This document shows positions 46,031 to 59,246 of a DNA stretch of 64,000 nt, piece by piece. The DNA lies in contig JAINUG010000196.1 in the NCBI GenBank assembly GCA_029706075.1, positions 1,025,001 through 1,089,000 of the forward strand. The letters run 5' to 3'. Each line of letters begins with the position of its first letter. Positions within the stretch are counted from its first letter, which is position 1. Origin of the DNA: Aldrovandia affinis (lineage: Eukaryota > Chordata > Actinopteri > Notacanthiformes > Halosauridae). The position numbers and the translations under genes were made by a program. A model generated the notes under the pieces. It saw only the letters and a program-made list of their open reading frames with translations, searched no databases and had not been told where the DNA came from.

Positions 46031-47239
46031 AATTTTCATTTCTACAGTGTCAGATGTCTGACAAGGCTGTCCTATTGCTACATATTGCATTGAATGAAAA
46101 ATATGCTTCGCTTAGCAAGTCAGCCAGCTACAGTAGGAAATGGGCTTTAATATATGAAAATTCAATCAATATGTCAAAAGTATGCCTGATCATGTATCTG
46201 CCTGTCACATCATTACCTGGACAACAGGCTAGAAATGCTTGTTGTTAGTCAAATTTAACTTGAGCGACATGGTTTTCTCCTCAGAAAGCCTCAGATGTCA
46301 ACTGAAGATGTCATTCAGTCTTTGTATATGGATGCAGCAATGGTTTATGATGTAACTAGCTAGCTAATTGTTGCTTTTTAAACAATTACTAATATTGTGG
46401 ATGTGCCATTTGTCAGAACAGTGAAGTTGGTCTATTCCCTGAATCCAGTAGCCTTAACAGTCAAATGCCCTTGTTTAAAGTTCAGCACTCTGAATACTGA
46501 ACACAAGTAGTATTACGTGTTAAAATCCCTCACTTATCCTACATAATATTTATTTGATTCATTATAATAATTACTACACAGGATACCAATTATCAATTAA
46601 ATCACCGTATTTGTTGATAGGCAGAGCAATCTGATGGATCAACCTTCATCAAAATATACAACTCCAATTAAATTAAAATTAACAGCTGGTTTATTAAGTT
46701 ACTTAATAAATCTGAACATGCAACCCCAAAGCCAACATGATTTTTCAATTTTTGCATTTTTTGTTAAAGTGCACAGTGCTTGTGTGAACGTCAAGCAACG
46801 TGAACTATGCTCCTTCATATGTGTTCCTGTTTCAGGTGCAGATGGGAAGAATGTTTTCTACCCACCAGCACAACAGCTTTGTTTACAAGCATTCTTATTT
46901 GGGTATTTGAGCTGGAAGATCACCATATTCCTTAAAAAATGTGTTTGCTTATTGCCAAATAATTCAAAGAACAACCCCAAGAATGTTTAAAAATGGTAAA
47001 TGTTACCATATCTTCAATATGATTAAGGAAATTTTGCGTTCCATTGAAAATGAATGGCTTAAAAATGGAGATCTGTCCGAGAAGTTGCTTGATTTCAGTT
47101 TCTGCTTTCCCAGTGTATATATGCTTTATTAATGTTGGTTTCTTTAGCAAGACTTTGATTACATGCATGAGAAAATACAGGTGTGACAGGGTGAGAAGTG
47201 GGTTTATTGCATGAAACTCAAGTTCAATGTGTGAGTCAG

Positions 47240-47440
47240 TTGACTGCCCCCTGGTGTCTGGTGCAAGCTAGTTAGTTAAATGGACTGCAGACAGCTTGCT
47301 TACAGGCTATGTACTGGTGATTGGTGCTAGCTAGTAACTAATATATAGCTAGCTATTTAACTTGCTGGCTACCTACTGGTGTCTGGTGCTACCACACAAC
47401 TAATACATAGCTAGCTAGCCAGTTAACTGCAACAGTACAT
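47240..47440. repeat. Degenerate tandem repeat with GCTAGCTAG motifs
   Basis: Three units of about 62-69 bases each carry a CTGGTGTCTGGTGC-like start and an AACTAATACATAGCTAGCTA-like end. Similar GCTAGCTAG-rich DNA recurs to 47945. Confidence 0.6.
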
Positions 47441-47794
47441 ATCTAGCCAGTTGATTAGCTACATATTATATTTAAGAACTAGCTAATTTGTGATAGATAC
47501 ACCATAGCAAACTTGTTTGCTGGCTATCTGATGTTACTGCTAATGTTACTGCTCTGTGTTCTTGCTAGCTAGATTGCGATGTGGCTTGCTGCCGCTCGTC
47601 AATTGCTTAGGTACTTGACTTCCTCACCCTAGCCTCATTTTTGCTCATAAAATTCAAAATGGAGATTAGAGTTAACCCATAGCCAGTTCCAGAAGTGATT
47701 CCAAGTCCCTGCCCCTGCCAACAAAGCAAGCTAGCTACAGAGTACATTTACTGCTGGCTAGCTAAGTAGCATTTCAAAATGTAATATGCTGTCT

Positions 47795-47880
47795 CACCCC
47801 ACTTAGTGGAATGCACTTGTAAGTTGCTCTGGATAAGAGCATCTGGTAAATTACATAATTGTAATTGAAGCCTGCTACAT
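47795..47880 (+). mobile_element. SINE/L2 tail remnant
   Basis: AAGTTGCTCTGGATAAGAGC followed by ATCTGGTAAATTA is the shared tail of L2 LINEs and their SINEs. No head is present. Confidence 0.6.
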
Positions 47881-47954
47881 TTTAGTTAGTAGCTAGCGCC
47901 AAAAACCACTAGGTAGCCAGCAAGCAAGCTAGCTAGCTATACATAAGAATACAT

Positions 47955-49000
47955 AATGTACATCTGGGCTCATCATGTCCTAATCTAAAGAGTATCTAGC
48001 CTGGACTTTAATAGCCCAAATGTTTATGCCTCTACTACCTGACCTGTTCCAGGCATTGACAACTGTGTAAAGAAAAACTTCCTAATATCCATGCAGAATT
48101 TGCCTTTAACTAATTTCCACCTGTAGCCTCTTGTTCTGCTAACAATTTATATTAAACTTATATTAAAAAATATTTGATAGTTCACTTTGTTAATCCATTT
48201 TAAGAATTTAAAAACCTCAATCAAATCCCCCCTAAGTCTCTGTTTGCTAAGCTTAAATAGATTGCCTAAAGTCTATCCTGATAACTTTTACCTTTCATAC
48301 CAGGTACCAATTTAGTTGCCCTTCTTTGAACCTTTTCAAGATCTTCTATATCTTTCTTGTAGTGTGGTGCCCAGAACTATTAAGTGAGGTCTGACATAAG
48401 CATTATATAGCATTAATATAACCTCCTTTGATTTATACTCAATACGTTTTGCTATGTATCCCAGCATCCTGTTGGCCTTTTTCACTGCTGTATCACACTG
48501 CTTAGATGCAGATAGACTTTGATCAATCACAATTCCTAAGTCTTTTTCAAATTGAACAGCTACTAATGTTTCTCCTCCCATAAAATACTCCTGTCTAATG
48601 TTTTTATTTCCCACATGCATTACTTTACATTTAGCAATATTAAATGTCATCTGGCATGTGTCTGCCCATTCTTGGATTTTGTTTAAATCATATGGGATTA
48701 CTTTAGTCGATTCCAAACTGTTTTCTAAACCCCCAAATTTAGTATCATCTGCAAATGTAACTATTTTGCTACTAACATCCCTATCAACATAATTTATGTA
48801 AATAAGGAAGAGCAGAGGTTCCAGCACAGATCCCTGCGGGACTCCACTGCCCACAGCACCTAGGTCAGATACGACCCCACCTACTATTATTCTTTGTATT
48901 CGCCCTTGCAGCCAATTATGAACCCACTCTGAAACCAATCCTGTAAGTTCTACTGAATTCATTTTAACAATGAGCCTCTCATGCTGTACATGCACTCTGT
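47955..49000 (-). pseudogene. CR1-type LINE reverse transcriptase, 5'-truncated
   Basis: Minus-strand frame 48336-48995 is 219 residues and open. It encodes LVSEWVHNWLQGRIQRIIV, VPQGSVLEPLLFLIYINYVD, the FADDTKFGG catalytic box, WADTCQMTFNIAKCKVMHVG and KRIEYKSKEVILMLYNAYVR. Downstream (toward 47955) the frame is lost but RLRGDLIEVFKFL-like residues remain, as at the CR1 C-terminus. The endonuclease domain is missing. Confidence 0.88.
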
Positions 49001-49110
49001 ATGTATGTTCTGAACTTTCTGGGTTATGTCATCATATTTTTGTTACATAGCTATGTTACTGTAACCCTATGGTTCATTTTCAGTCCTGTTATGCTTTGTC
49101 TCCTCTGTGC

Positions 49111-49116
<6 letters not shown>

Positions 49117-49150
<34 letters not shown>
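49117..49150. repeat. (GA)n microsatellite
   Basis: About 16 GA units. Confidence 0.95.
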
Positions 49151-50271
49151 CACACAGTTACAGTGCTACAGATCCATTCAGGACTGTTCAGCTACATAAT
49201 GAATATCCTGCCCATTTCAGACAAATTTCAGTTCACAATGGAGCTGTTACCTAACCTTTCTGATTAAATGTGGCGGCCCAGCCATGACCACGGACAACAC
49301 AATGGAGACATAGTTACATCAAATAATTGTTTTTATTATTATTTAATAACAGTTATTTTGAGCTTTCAATTTGTTTCATATGTTTGTCGGCCCATTTCTG
49401 ATCAGACAAATTAAACAAAGTTGCAATATAAAAAAGAAGTACCAGTGGGTTTTTTTTTCCTATTCAAGCACTGAGCTAGAACATAGGTCCCAAAGTGGGG
49501 TCTGCAAAGGAGTCACAAGGGTCCCAATGAGTCCTCAACAAAATGGAGAAAATATTTTTCTTATATATATACAGGGTTGGGTTGTAACGGAATACATGTA
49601 ATGGCGTTACGTAATCAGAATACAAAAATCAAGTAACTGTATTCAGCTCGCTTTATATTTGAAAAACGAGTAATCTGAATACAGTTACTTTAATAAACCT
49701 GAAGTGAATACATTTTGGAATACTTATTGGAATTCTTGGTGGAAAGTTTTCCTTACAAACATTAATAAGCTGATATTCATTACTAAAGCTACAGCATTAA
49801 ATTCTCACGCCTACATGATTATCATCACACAGCTCATGAAAACTACCGCCGCTGCACAGAACCAAAAAAAAAGCGTAAAAAAAAAAAAAAAAAAAAAACG
49901 CGCCCACACTCAGAGAAACATTGACAGCGACAAGAAAAGTCAGCTTTCAGGTCGTGGCATTATCGACACCATTTCCAGTTTAAACAAGACCAAGAAGACC
50001 ATGGGAAAAATCTGTCGGTCCAGTGTACCTTGTGTCTTCCAGGAATAAAGATGCTGTCGGCATCAAAGGACTCGACTTCGAATCTTAAAAAGCACTTGGA
50101 GTAAGTCAACGTTAGCTAACCTTCAGCTTAATGAACACAGTTCTGTAGTAATTTGCTGTTACCTGACCTTAGCCTACGGTTTGAGGCATCGCAAAAACTG
50201 CTTTGCTAATTTTATACTGCTTTCTTTATTGTTGAAACGATGACATTTTATTTGTATTTTCTTTTCTTTTA

Positions 50272-50400
50272 TTCTTCCCAGTTTTCTCCCTATTTGGTAG
50301 CCAATTGTACCCTACTATACGTCAATTACGTTATGCACTGCCGAGCATTCGCCGCTACACAGCCCGCCAACACTCACTTTTCTAAGCCATATCCCTCACA
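50272..50400 (-). repeat. Dispersed GC-rich repeat family, partial copy 3
   Basis: CTCCCTATTTGGTAGCCAAT matches, in reverse, the end of the copies at 6424 and 30585. It sits inside the hAT-type element. Confidence 0.5.
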
Positions 50401-50689
50401 AGTCGCTGTTATTCCAGTGCCAAAAAAGTTTCAAAAGTTATTACATTGTTTCAGATGTTGTGTTTGAGTTATGCTCATGATGAGCCATTAAAACAGTAAA
50501 ATAACTTGCCTTTCAGTTTCCCATTGGTTTTTATTATGATACATTTTTAATCTGTCCATTCTAATTCCATAACATGTTAATGATGATGACTAAAACAAAA
50601 AATGCAGATACAATGTTGCATATATTTAGCTAAATTGACATCTCAAATGTATTAGTATTTATTATTAAATGAACAGAAGCTGACCTGAC

Positions 50690-50885
50690 CTCTACACAGT
50701 GGAAAGTTGAACATGACATCCTTTTTCAAAGTGTAATGCATAATAACTATTTACATTTATTACTGATAAAATAAAAAAGTGAACATGGCCTGTGCAAAAG
50801 TTTGAACACCCTTTTAGTACTAAGTAGCACCACCTTTGGCTTTATAACAGCTTCCAAATGTCTCCTGTACCCCAAAACATACCCA
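50690..50885 (-). mobile_element. Tc1-like terminal fragment inside the hAT element
   Basis: GCCTGTGCAAAAGTTTGAAC, then ACCACCTTTGGCTTTATAAC and CTTCCAAATGTCTCCTG recall the C-terminal and terminal part of a Tc1-type family. Only a fragment. Confidence 0.4.
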
Positions 50886-51046
50886 TCTGTGATGGAAAAA
50901 GTAAGTATTCCAAAAGTATTCTAAAAGTAATCTGAATATGTTACTTTTTTGAGACATGTAACTGTATTCGTATCTGATTACTTTCAGAGCCGTGTAATCA
51001 GTATTCAGGCACTAATTACATTTACAAAGTAACCCTCCCAACCCTG

Positions 51047-54000
51047 TATATATACATATACTGTATATATATACACACACACCTTCAAATAAAATAAACC
51101 TTTTAGACATGCTTCCTTAAACTAGTGTGTTAAATATCCATTGCACTGCAACATGTAGTGTGTGTTCAATAAAGGTGTCAAGTTTTAACCATTTTGAGAT
51201 TAGCTTCTCAGCAAGAGTTGTTAGTTGTAATTTTAGGGGGCCTTGAGATGGGAACCTGAGAACTATCAGCTTAGTTTGGAGCTTAGCTAAGAGCTACGTT
51301 TGCTACTCCGTTTTCGACTAATCCGATTCAATTTTGGCTGCTATATGCCTTTATAATGAATAACCTAATTAATATATATATACTAAATATAATACTTAAT
51401 ATATCAGTTATTGCCTTTTGTCATACAATCCATGTTTGTGTTTGGTAAAATATATATTTGACAATGTACTCTGTGTACAGTGGACTCTCTATATAACAAC
51501 ATACATCGTAGTTGCATCCTCCTTTTTTATGATAAATGGTCCCACTTAAACCCAACCGACTTTAATAACTTTTGTTTTATGCATACACTAGAGCCCAAGC
51601 ACAAGCAGTTGTCAGGAGTCAGTTTTCACTTTACAATATCTTAAAAATAGGATTATTTGTTAGAACAAATTATGTAATCTATTTAGCTAAAACCTATGTA
51701 AAAAGCATATTTTGACACATTAAACCCATTTAAAAAATACCAAGTGTAAGGGATGTAGATTTAATTTTTTAGAATTATTTGCCATATTTACCTCTGAGAG
51801 CCACTTTTAGAACATTTTCCAGTCCTAAAAATACACCTATGGGGACAAATAATACTTGAGAACCATTTTAAAGCCATTCGTAGGGCCAGGCTTCAGTGAT
51901 GGCCCTTGTATCATAGGGTAATTTAAGTCAATGGGATAAAAGTTTCTCTTTTTGTTCCACCAAATTACACCGTGACATTGGCAAATGTTCCTTTCAGTGT
52001 CTGTGTACTATAATAAGATATTGTGTTTGTGCAGACATTTAACCAATTTTGTGCCAGAGCTATCTAGTTAACGAACCGTGAAGTATGTGTTACTGATGCC
52101 ACTTCCAGCTGTGGCTTTCTTGGGCACTTCCGGGCCAAGAAAAGGGGTGTGTTAAACCTTTCAAGTTTTATGCTTGCAACTTTATTGTAAGGTAATTTGA
52201 TGCATGCCTAAAACTCTGGTATCTGGCCACCAATGTTGTTACTCCTTACTGTGACTTCAAAAAGTGATGAGGTGTACCTAAGAATAAATTACTGGTCTTA
52301 CCATGAGCAGTAAGCAAAACTGCCACTGCCAAAACAAATGATAACGCTGACTGTAACTGACATGATGCCAGACTGCACAGTGATCCGTGAGGAAGCAATG
52401 CTGAAAGCTGAGCTTTGTGCTCTGTTACAGTGGCAACGCCAGCCATTATCTTGAGAGTGCACAGCAATATATGAGCATTCTTTATTTTGTTCATTATCAT
52501 TTTAATGAAGTGATTCAATACTTCATTTTCATGAAGGATTCATATTTGTGTGCAACTATGTAGTATGCTATATTGTTTTAAAATATACTTGTAAATATAC
52601 CTGTAATATTCATTATTCTGTTTTAATTTATATTTGAGACAAAACCATCATTCTTGTGTCCTAGCTGATGCCTCTTAAGGACATATTTTGATTATCAAGT
52701 CTCAAGGTTGGCAAGTATGGTAATGGTATCAAACCCAGTATACAGAGGGCTTTTAATCAATGCTGTGCAGATGCACAGATCACAAAATTATCCCGATGCA
52801 TCATATTGATGGAATCTACCACATCATTCCCTTCAGGTTATTAAAGATCAACAAATCAGCGCATCAAGGATTCCCCTCCCCCCTCGCAAAAAACAAAAGC
52901 AAAACGAAAGAAAGAAAAAGAAGAGGCCCATCAATTCCTCAGATTGAAACCCTCAGCATTGCTGCAGCATTTAAGGCCCCACCAGGATACGGTTGAATGC
53001 ATCAAAGCTGGTGCTCCTCCAGATCTCCTGTGCACACACAGGCACTCCTCTGGTGGAGGAGTACACCTTCCCTCCTCCTTCCCTCCCCTATCCCCAGGGG
53101 ATCAGTAGTTTCGCACACCTGGTCCCGGGCACCAGAGGACCCCACCTGTGCATCGGCATTTCCACCCGCCAACCGCGCAATGGATCTGTCAAATTGCTTT
53201 CACACTGGATGCTTAACCTCTTAACTGTGGCTACATCATGTAACACACTCTTCTTTAAATATCATGGTTAAATTTACTGAAAATATGAACGTGTATTATA
53301 TGCATGGATCAGGTGGAATCTCATCTTTTCAGCAGTGGAGGTCAATTCACGTCAACTAGGATGTTGCAACAAAATTCTGTCCCGATTGAAGGCTGCTCCT
53401 TACCTTTGGTGAAATCTCGAAGTCCCAAAATACGACAGATCATTGATAATGTTGGCATCTTGACCACTGTAATGGTCTAATGAACAAAAGTAGTGAACCT
53501 GTTTTGTCACAAGAGCAGGCCAAATCGACAGAGTTCCAATTCTTTCTCTGTGCTTTATCACCAACAACAGTAAACATGTCATTCTCCTGTGTCTACGAGA
53601 TTTGTGAGTGTGTCACATAGGAGAGTTTTGTATCCTTGTAATGGTAAATCATTGCTACAAAATGAGCCCACTCCCATCATTCTCTGATAAGTACTGGCCA
53701 AACAGCCCCCCTGAATATCCAACCAGTGCCAGAAGGTACTCGTCTTCAATAGCAGCACGATGTGCACAAAAACTCTTTATACTTTTCTCTTAGTTTATTC
53801 AGATGTATTATTGTTTTACAATGCCAAAAGCCCTAAAAGTTTATTTGAAAAGTTGATGATGGCAAATGCCTGTTGGCTACTTTCTTTACCACTGAGAAAA
53901 AAAAACTTCTGTTCTTGATATCCATTTCTTTGGTTTCACTTTGGTGTGTGTGTCTCATAGGCAACAACATGTTGTGTAGTGTGATTCTCAGTGTCACAGA

Positions 54001-54718
54001 AGTGAGTTGGACCACATGGAGACATTAGTAGACACTTTAAGCCATCACATTAGTACCTGTTTTGTAAGCAAAATAATCATACATAATGGTTTGAGTGATA
54101 AAAACAGGTTTTATAATCATCAAAACGTTTTAGTATGTGCGTTTTCCAGTGCCACGGAAGTGAATAAAAATCACTGGGCCAATTTGGCCACCTTGGAAAG
54201 GCTTTGGGACACCACTCACTAAAAGCCCATCAAGAAGGCAATGCTGGCAGGTGCCAACCTAATGCCAGATCTGTGAAAGATGTCCTCTATTCCCTTTTTA
54301 CATAGATTTTTTTCCCTCCAAAAAGCACAGATTTTCTTTTTTGTTTGTTTTGTTTTCTTCATCTTATTGAGGGAGTTTGTATGGCAGCCAGTGGCTGTGC
54401 ATTTTATATGGCAAAAGAGGATGACCCCAAGAGATGAACACCTTTATATTGGCTGTCAACAGTTAAAAATAAAACCGTTAAAACATGGTTTACACATTAT
54501 GAACTTGTAAACTCTACGTTTTTTCTCTCTCTCTCCCTCACATTTCAGAAAACTGAACTGCAGAGGTCCTTTGGGCTAGCATACAATAGAGTTACAGAAT
54601 AAATAGAAAGAAATTAAGTTTGTATAATGTGCAATGCAATGTGAAATGGTACTATTTCTATACCACGACTATACCACTACTAATAGTATCTGTATGTGTC
54701 AAGTAGTACTATGACACA
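51047..54718. other. Non-coding DNA, no feature recognised
   Basis: AT-rich, with only short chance frames. A CT/GC-richer patch at 52990-53190 has two overlapping open frames of no recognised family. Confidence 0.5.
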
Positions 54719-54720
54719 TA

Positions 54721-55243
54721 CAGGTAACTGACAAAATAAAGGAAACACCAACATAAATGGTCTTATTAGATCGTTTGGCCACCATAAGTTGCCAGAACAG
54801 CTTCAATGATCCTTGGCATAGATTCTACAAGTTTCTAGTACTCTGTTGGGGGGATAAAGTCGCATTATTCCACAAGAAATTCCATGATTTTGTGTTTTGT
54901 TGATGGTAGTGGAAAACACTGTTTCAGGCGCTGCTCCAGAATCTCCCATAAGTGTTCAATTGTGTTGAGATCTGGTGAGGGAGACAACATATTGTTTATG
55001 TCATTTTCACACTCACAAACCAGTGACCACGTGTGCCCTGTGGATGGGGCCATTGTCATCCTGGAAGAAATGCTTCACCATAGGATAAAGGTCATCACTA
55101 ATGGCTTTGTATTTATTGGTGTTTACCATGCCTTCTAAGGAGTTGAGTGGACCTAAACCATGCCAGGGAAATGCACCTCACACCATAACCCTTTATTTCA
55201 AAGGGTTATGGTGAAAGTGTTTCCTTTATTTTGGCAGTACCTG
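54721..55243 (-). mobile_element. Short Tc1-type element, copy 2
   Basis: Same family as 43293-43810, same orientation. Ends CAGGTAACTGACAAAATAAA and CCTTTATTTTGGCAGTACCTG, flanked by TA. Minus-strand residues SPDLNTIEHLWEILEQRLKQ (54865-55059 frame) are the Tc1 catalytic Glu region (NTIEHLWE). Non-autonomous. Confidence 0.88.
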
Positions 55244-55299
55244 TAACCATAGTATGACTACTATAACACATGTTAAAAAACCTAATCTTCAATTATTTT

Positions 55300-55686
55300 G
55301 ATAACACCTTACTTAAAATGGGTGTTAAGGTTTTATTAAGTGCTATATTATGAATCATAATTATCTTCATATGTATTCATAACTATTACAATAACATTTT
55401 GAAATGAGTCTTATATTCATAATAAAAGTGCAATAGTGTGTCATAACCATTGCCATAAGCATACAAAAAGATATATTCAGCTTATAACAACTGGTTTTCC
55501 ACAGAACATGTCACATATGACATTATCATATGATATATGATTAGTCTTAGAACACTTGCACCGTGACCTTATGTAAGTTGCTAGAAGATAGTCGTAGTGG
55601 TTATGTATCCATATGACAAGGATTATGACCACTATTTACAGCTGATAAAAATGCTATGAAGACTCAATTCAAGTAAAGTGTTGATC
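55300..55686. mobile_element. Non-autonomous DNA element with TIRs
   Basis: The left end GATAACACCTTACTTAAA and the right end TTCAAGTAAAGTGTTGATC are imperfect inverted repeats. The interior is AT-rich and has no coding capacity. Such AAGTAAAGTGTT-ended elements are common in fish; the superfamily is uncertain. Confidence 0.55.
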
Positions 55687-56884
55687 ATCTTGTATATTGC
55701 AACCTTTCTTTTCTTTTAGCTTGGAACTATACTACTGTAAAGTAGGGTCTATGTGGGAGGTAGGATGCGAGGTGTTTGGGTGTGGCTTTTCAGTTTGGGA
55801 TCATGTGGTGAAAGGGAGGGGTTGTAAGGGCAGAATGCTATAAATATTTGCCAAAAAAAACAAAAAACAATGTTGTCCAAAGGGGGTGGTGGGGGTGTGG
55901 GTGGAATTCAGCACCAAAAAAAGTAGGCTAGATACTGTATATGATAAGCAAGTAAAGAATAGACTATTTATATCATTTAGCTCAGCTCTCATATAGCTTC
56001 TCCAAAGCATACAATCTATGTAATTGTACTAATTGTGTACATGATCAAAAGCCTTCTAGTCAGCGAGCAGTGCACACTAATCAGATTAGAATGGGTATTC
56101 TTCAGAGAGCCAGTAGGCAATTGACTGTTTTCCTTTATGAATCTGTAGTATGAAAATACCTTTCAGACTGATTTAACAAGGCCAGACAAGCTTTGGCAAA
56201 TTGACACGGATACAGATTGATTCAGCACAAGTATTTGGTATTACAAAAGCCAATGTTTTATATCTGTTTATCATTAGCTTTTTAATTAATTATTTTTATC
56301 AAGCACAGAGTACCAATCAACTGTGCTGTACATTTCTTAATGTTGTTGTTTTTTTTTGTAGGAGGGTGAGATTGTTTGTTACAATGGCTGAGTAGAGGTC
56401 ATTTGCTGGATAACTACCCTTACATGCAGATGCGCCTTGTAGGGCTGCTGTGTCAGGGTGAAACCACTGATATATAAGTAATCACATGCAGATCAGTACC
56501 GGAAGCTCAGCCAGTCTCAGGGGCTTGCTCACTCATTTTTTCATCAAACAGGCTTTAACAATTCTTCTCTTCTTCCGCACCCAAAATATTTGCATTACAG
56601 CATGTCATATTTGGTCTTCACCAGCAGTAATTCCCAGAAATATAAAAATGGAAAGTTACCATATAAGTGAAATGAAGCAGGTAAAGACACAGTGATTCAG
56701 AGAGCGAATTTAAAGCACTTTGGTGCTTCATTGGCCACGGGTGTGTCCATGCTAGTGTTGCTACTGTCCTCCACCACTCTTCAGTTATATGCTAAAGCGG
56801 ATTAATCCGTCTGGAGCACAGAGGTTGATCTCCCATTGTGGACACCTTGAGCCACAGGTTATTGAAGTTTTTTTGAGAACGGCT

Positions 56885-57085
56885 ACATTGTGTTCAGATC
56901 AGGTCATGATTGTATGCCGGGGTGCCAAACATGTCTATTTTAGGCTCAGGGTCAGTGTAAGGATTATGAAAATTTGTGGACCTTGATCTGGTCTGAACAC
57001 AATGATGACAACTGAAGAGCGTTTTTCCAAAACTCACTCAGTCCCTTGACCAAAAGGGGACTGAGTGATTTTTGGAAAAACACTC
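56885..57085. repeat. Two neighbouring hairpins
   Basis: Arms 56885-56908 and 56981-57004 are inverted copies around TGTGTTCAGATCAGG. Just after, arms 57017-57045 and 57057-57085 (GAGCGTTTTTCCAAAA...) form a 29-base stem with two mismatches and an 11-base loop. Function unknown; could be a MITE remnant. Confidence 0.7.
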
Positions 57086-57986
57086 TGCAATTGTGTTTGC
57101 ATAAGGTGGCCTGTGGTGTTGGGCCTATGGCTCCAGCTCCAGCCATTATCCCCAGCTCTGCCCTGCAGCCACATCCTTTTCTAGTAAATTGGTGGCGCTG
57201 GCTGCGAACATGCTGAGCGTGGTGACAGGCAATGTGTGGATGTGTCACCTTAAAGTCCCTCCCCCATGCGCTCATGCTGAAGTTCACTGAGGTGCGCTCA
57301 GTGGCTGGCCTCATTAGATGGAAAACAAATTGGTTTCATGTTGGAAAAAAAACAGGAGGTTCACGTCTGTTCAATGCTGTAATAGGACGGATCCCAGCGG
57401 TTATCACATCAGATAGGTACTTGCACTCCATGGCTGTTTTTAGGGATCGGTGTAGAGAGATGGAAACTGCTTACTGAGCAATCTTGTGTGTATATTTGAG
57501 GTAATACATATTTCCACACTGAGCTCACAAATAATGTTTCACATACATTTTTTTATTTTTTTTATTGGAAAGCAGTTGTTCACTATAAATCCTGTCTGAC
57601 TGAAATATTGGCCCCATTGTGTTGGTGGATTAGGAACTGTACAACCCAAAGACCTGTATACAGCTGGCTTATTCTATGATTGTAATGTCACATTTTCAGA
57701 CTCTACATCCTTGTGGATTGCTCTTGCCTGATCAATTGCTCTGCGCTCTGTGTGGACTTCCTCTTGGTTGTGCAGCTTTCTGAGTTTGTCTGCGTTGTGC
57801 TTTTGCTCTTTGTTGTAATTATTGGGATATGAATTTAGTATTTTAACTTCAATCTATAAGAAGGTAAGCAAATTTGCTCTTAAGCCTCTTAATTTGTGTT
57901 GTTGTTGTTGTTGGAGACAGAGAGGGAATTTTCCCATTTTCTTCCTAGCAACGTTAACAGCTAACTGCTTAGCAAATTCGGTACTA

Positions 57987-59246
57987 CAGTGGGTATAAAT
58001 AGTATTCACCCCCTTGGATTTTTTTTTTACACATTTTATTTCCTTTTTTTTTTTTTTATGGAGTCAAAATTGATTCAATTAGGATTTCTTGCTACTGATA
58101 TACAAAATCATAAATAATGTCAAAGTGAGAATAATACTTTACCAATAAAAACAAACAAGAAATAAGTATTTGGTTGGAGTCCATATGTGTACAATTACAA
58201 ATGAAATGCACCTGTCTGTGAGAAGGCCTATGTTTTGTTAGTGCATTTCCAAACAAGAGCTTCATCGTGAAGACCAAAGAACATTCAAAGCGAACAGGTT
58301 CTTCAACAGCACAAATCAGGGGAAGGCTATAAGAAAAATTCAAAGACTTTGAATATCCCCTGGAGCATAATTAAGTCTATCATAAAGAAGGGTATATTGC
58401 ACAACTGTGAATTTTCCTAGAATAGGCTGCCCTCCAAAACTGAGCATTCATGCAAGAAAGGCCTAGAGGCCTATGTCAACTCTGACAGAGTTACAGTCTT
58501 CCATGGCAGAGATGGGAGAAACTGTCCATGGGACAACAATAGCCCAGGCGCTTCACAAATCTGTGCTTCATGGGAGGGTGGCAAAAATAAAACCATTGAA
58601 AACTCACCTGAAACATGGTGGTGGGAGCCTAATACTATGGGGATGCTTTTCTGCTTCAGGGACTGGAAAACTCAAAATAGAGGGCAAAATGGGTGGCTCA
58701 AGATATAGACAAATCTTGGAGGAAAACCTGCTGCAGTCTGCAAGAGACCTGGGACTTGTGAGAAGATTTATATACCAGCAGGACAATGACTCAAAGCATA
58801 CAGCACATTGGAGTAGTTTTAAAACAAAAAAAATCGATGTCCTGGAGTGGCCCAGTTAAAGCCTAGACCACAATCGCATTGAGAATCTATGGAAAGATTT
58901 GAAAATTGCTGTTCACCAATGGTGCCCATCTAACCCGATGGAGCTCAAGCAATTTTGTAAAGAATGGGTGAAAATAGCAGTATCCAGATGCGCAAAGCTG
59001 GTACAGACTTACCCAAATAGACTCACGGGTGTAATTGCAGCTAAAGGTGCTTCTACCAAGTATTAAGTCAAGGGGGTGAATACTTATGGAATCAAATATT
59101 GTCAGTTTTTTATTTGTAATGAATAATAATAAAAATGATTGTAGAGTATTGTGTGTTGACCAGTGGCAAGAAATCCTAATTAAATATATTTTGATTCCAT
59201 GAAGTAAGAAAAGAAAAATGGGGGTGAATACTTTTTATATCCACTA
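57987..59246 (+). mobile_element. Tc1-type transposon, decayed, with terminal repeats
   Basis: Left end CAGTGGGTATAAATAGTATT and right end AATACTTTTTATATCCACTA are inverted, flanked by TA (57985-57986 and 59247-59248). About 1.26 kb. It carries transposase remains at 58473-59070. Confidence 0.85.
58473..59066 (+). pseudogene. Tc1-type transposase remnant
   Basis: The open part (58473-58859) encodes TTIAQALHKSVLHGRVAKIK, LKHGGGSLILWGCFSASGTG and IYQQDNDSKHTAHW, with the second catalytic Asp of the DNDSKHT box. After a stop at 58857 the frame continues LDHNRIENLWKDLKIAVHQW (catalytic Glu region) and ends GVIAAKGASTKY. The N-terminal DNA-binding domain is not recognisable. A stop codon and the missing N-terminus make it dead. 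Confidence 0.85.

Larger units (their letters stand above)
49572..51046 (+). mobile_element. hAT-type transposon, internally deleted
   Basis: Ends CAGGGTTGGGTTGTAACGGA and TAACCCTCCCAACCCTG are inverted, and the 8-base flanks are TATATATA on both sides, the hAT target-site length. At 50018-50101 a frame reads CTLCLPGIKMLSASKDSTSN then LKKHLE followed by GTAAGT, a BED-type zinc finger at the end of an exon. The rest of the transposase is gone. A later Tc1-like fragment lies at about 50690-50885. Confidence 0.8.

Noticed and set aside
48336-48995. 219-residue open frame as a possible host gene
   Set aside because: It carries the reverse transcriptase boxes of CR1 LINEs (VPQGSVLEPLL, FADDT), so it is a LINE remnant.
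52990-53271. Two overlapping frames of 75-92 residues
   Set aside because: GC-richer patch without splice context or known motifs; probably chance.
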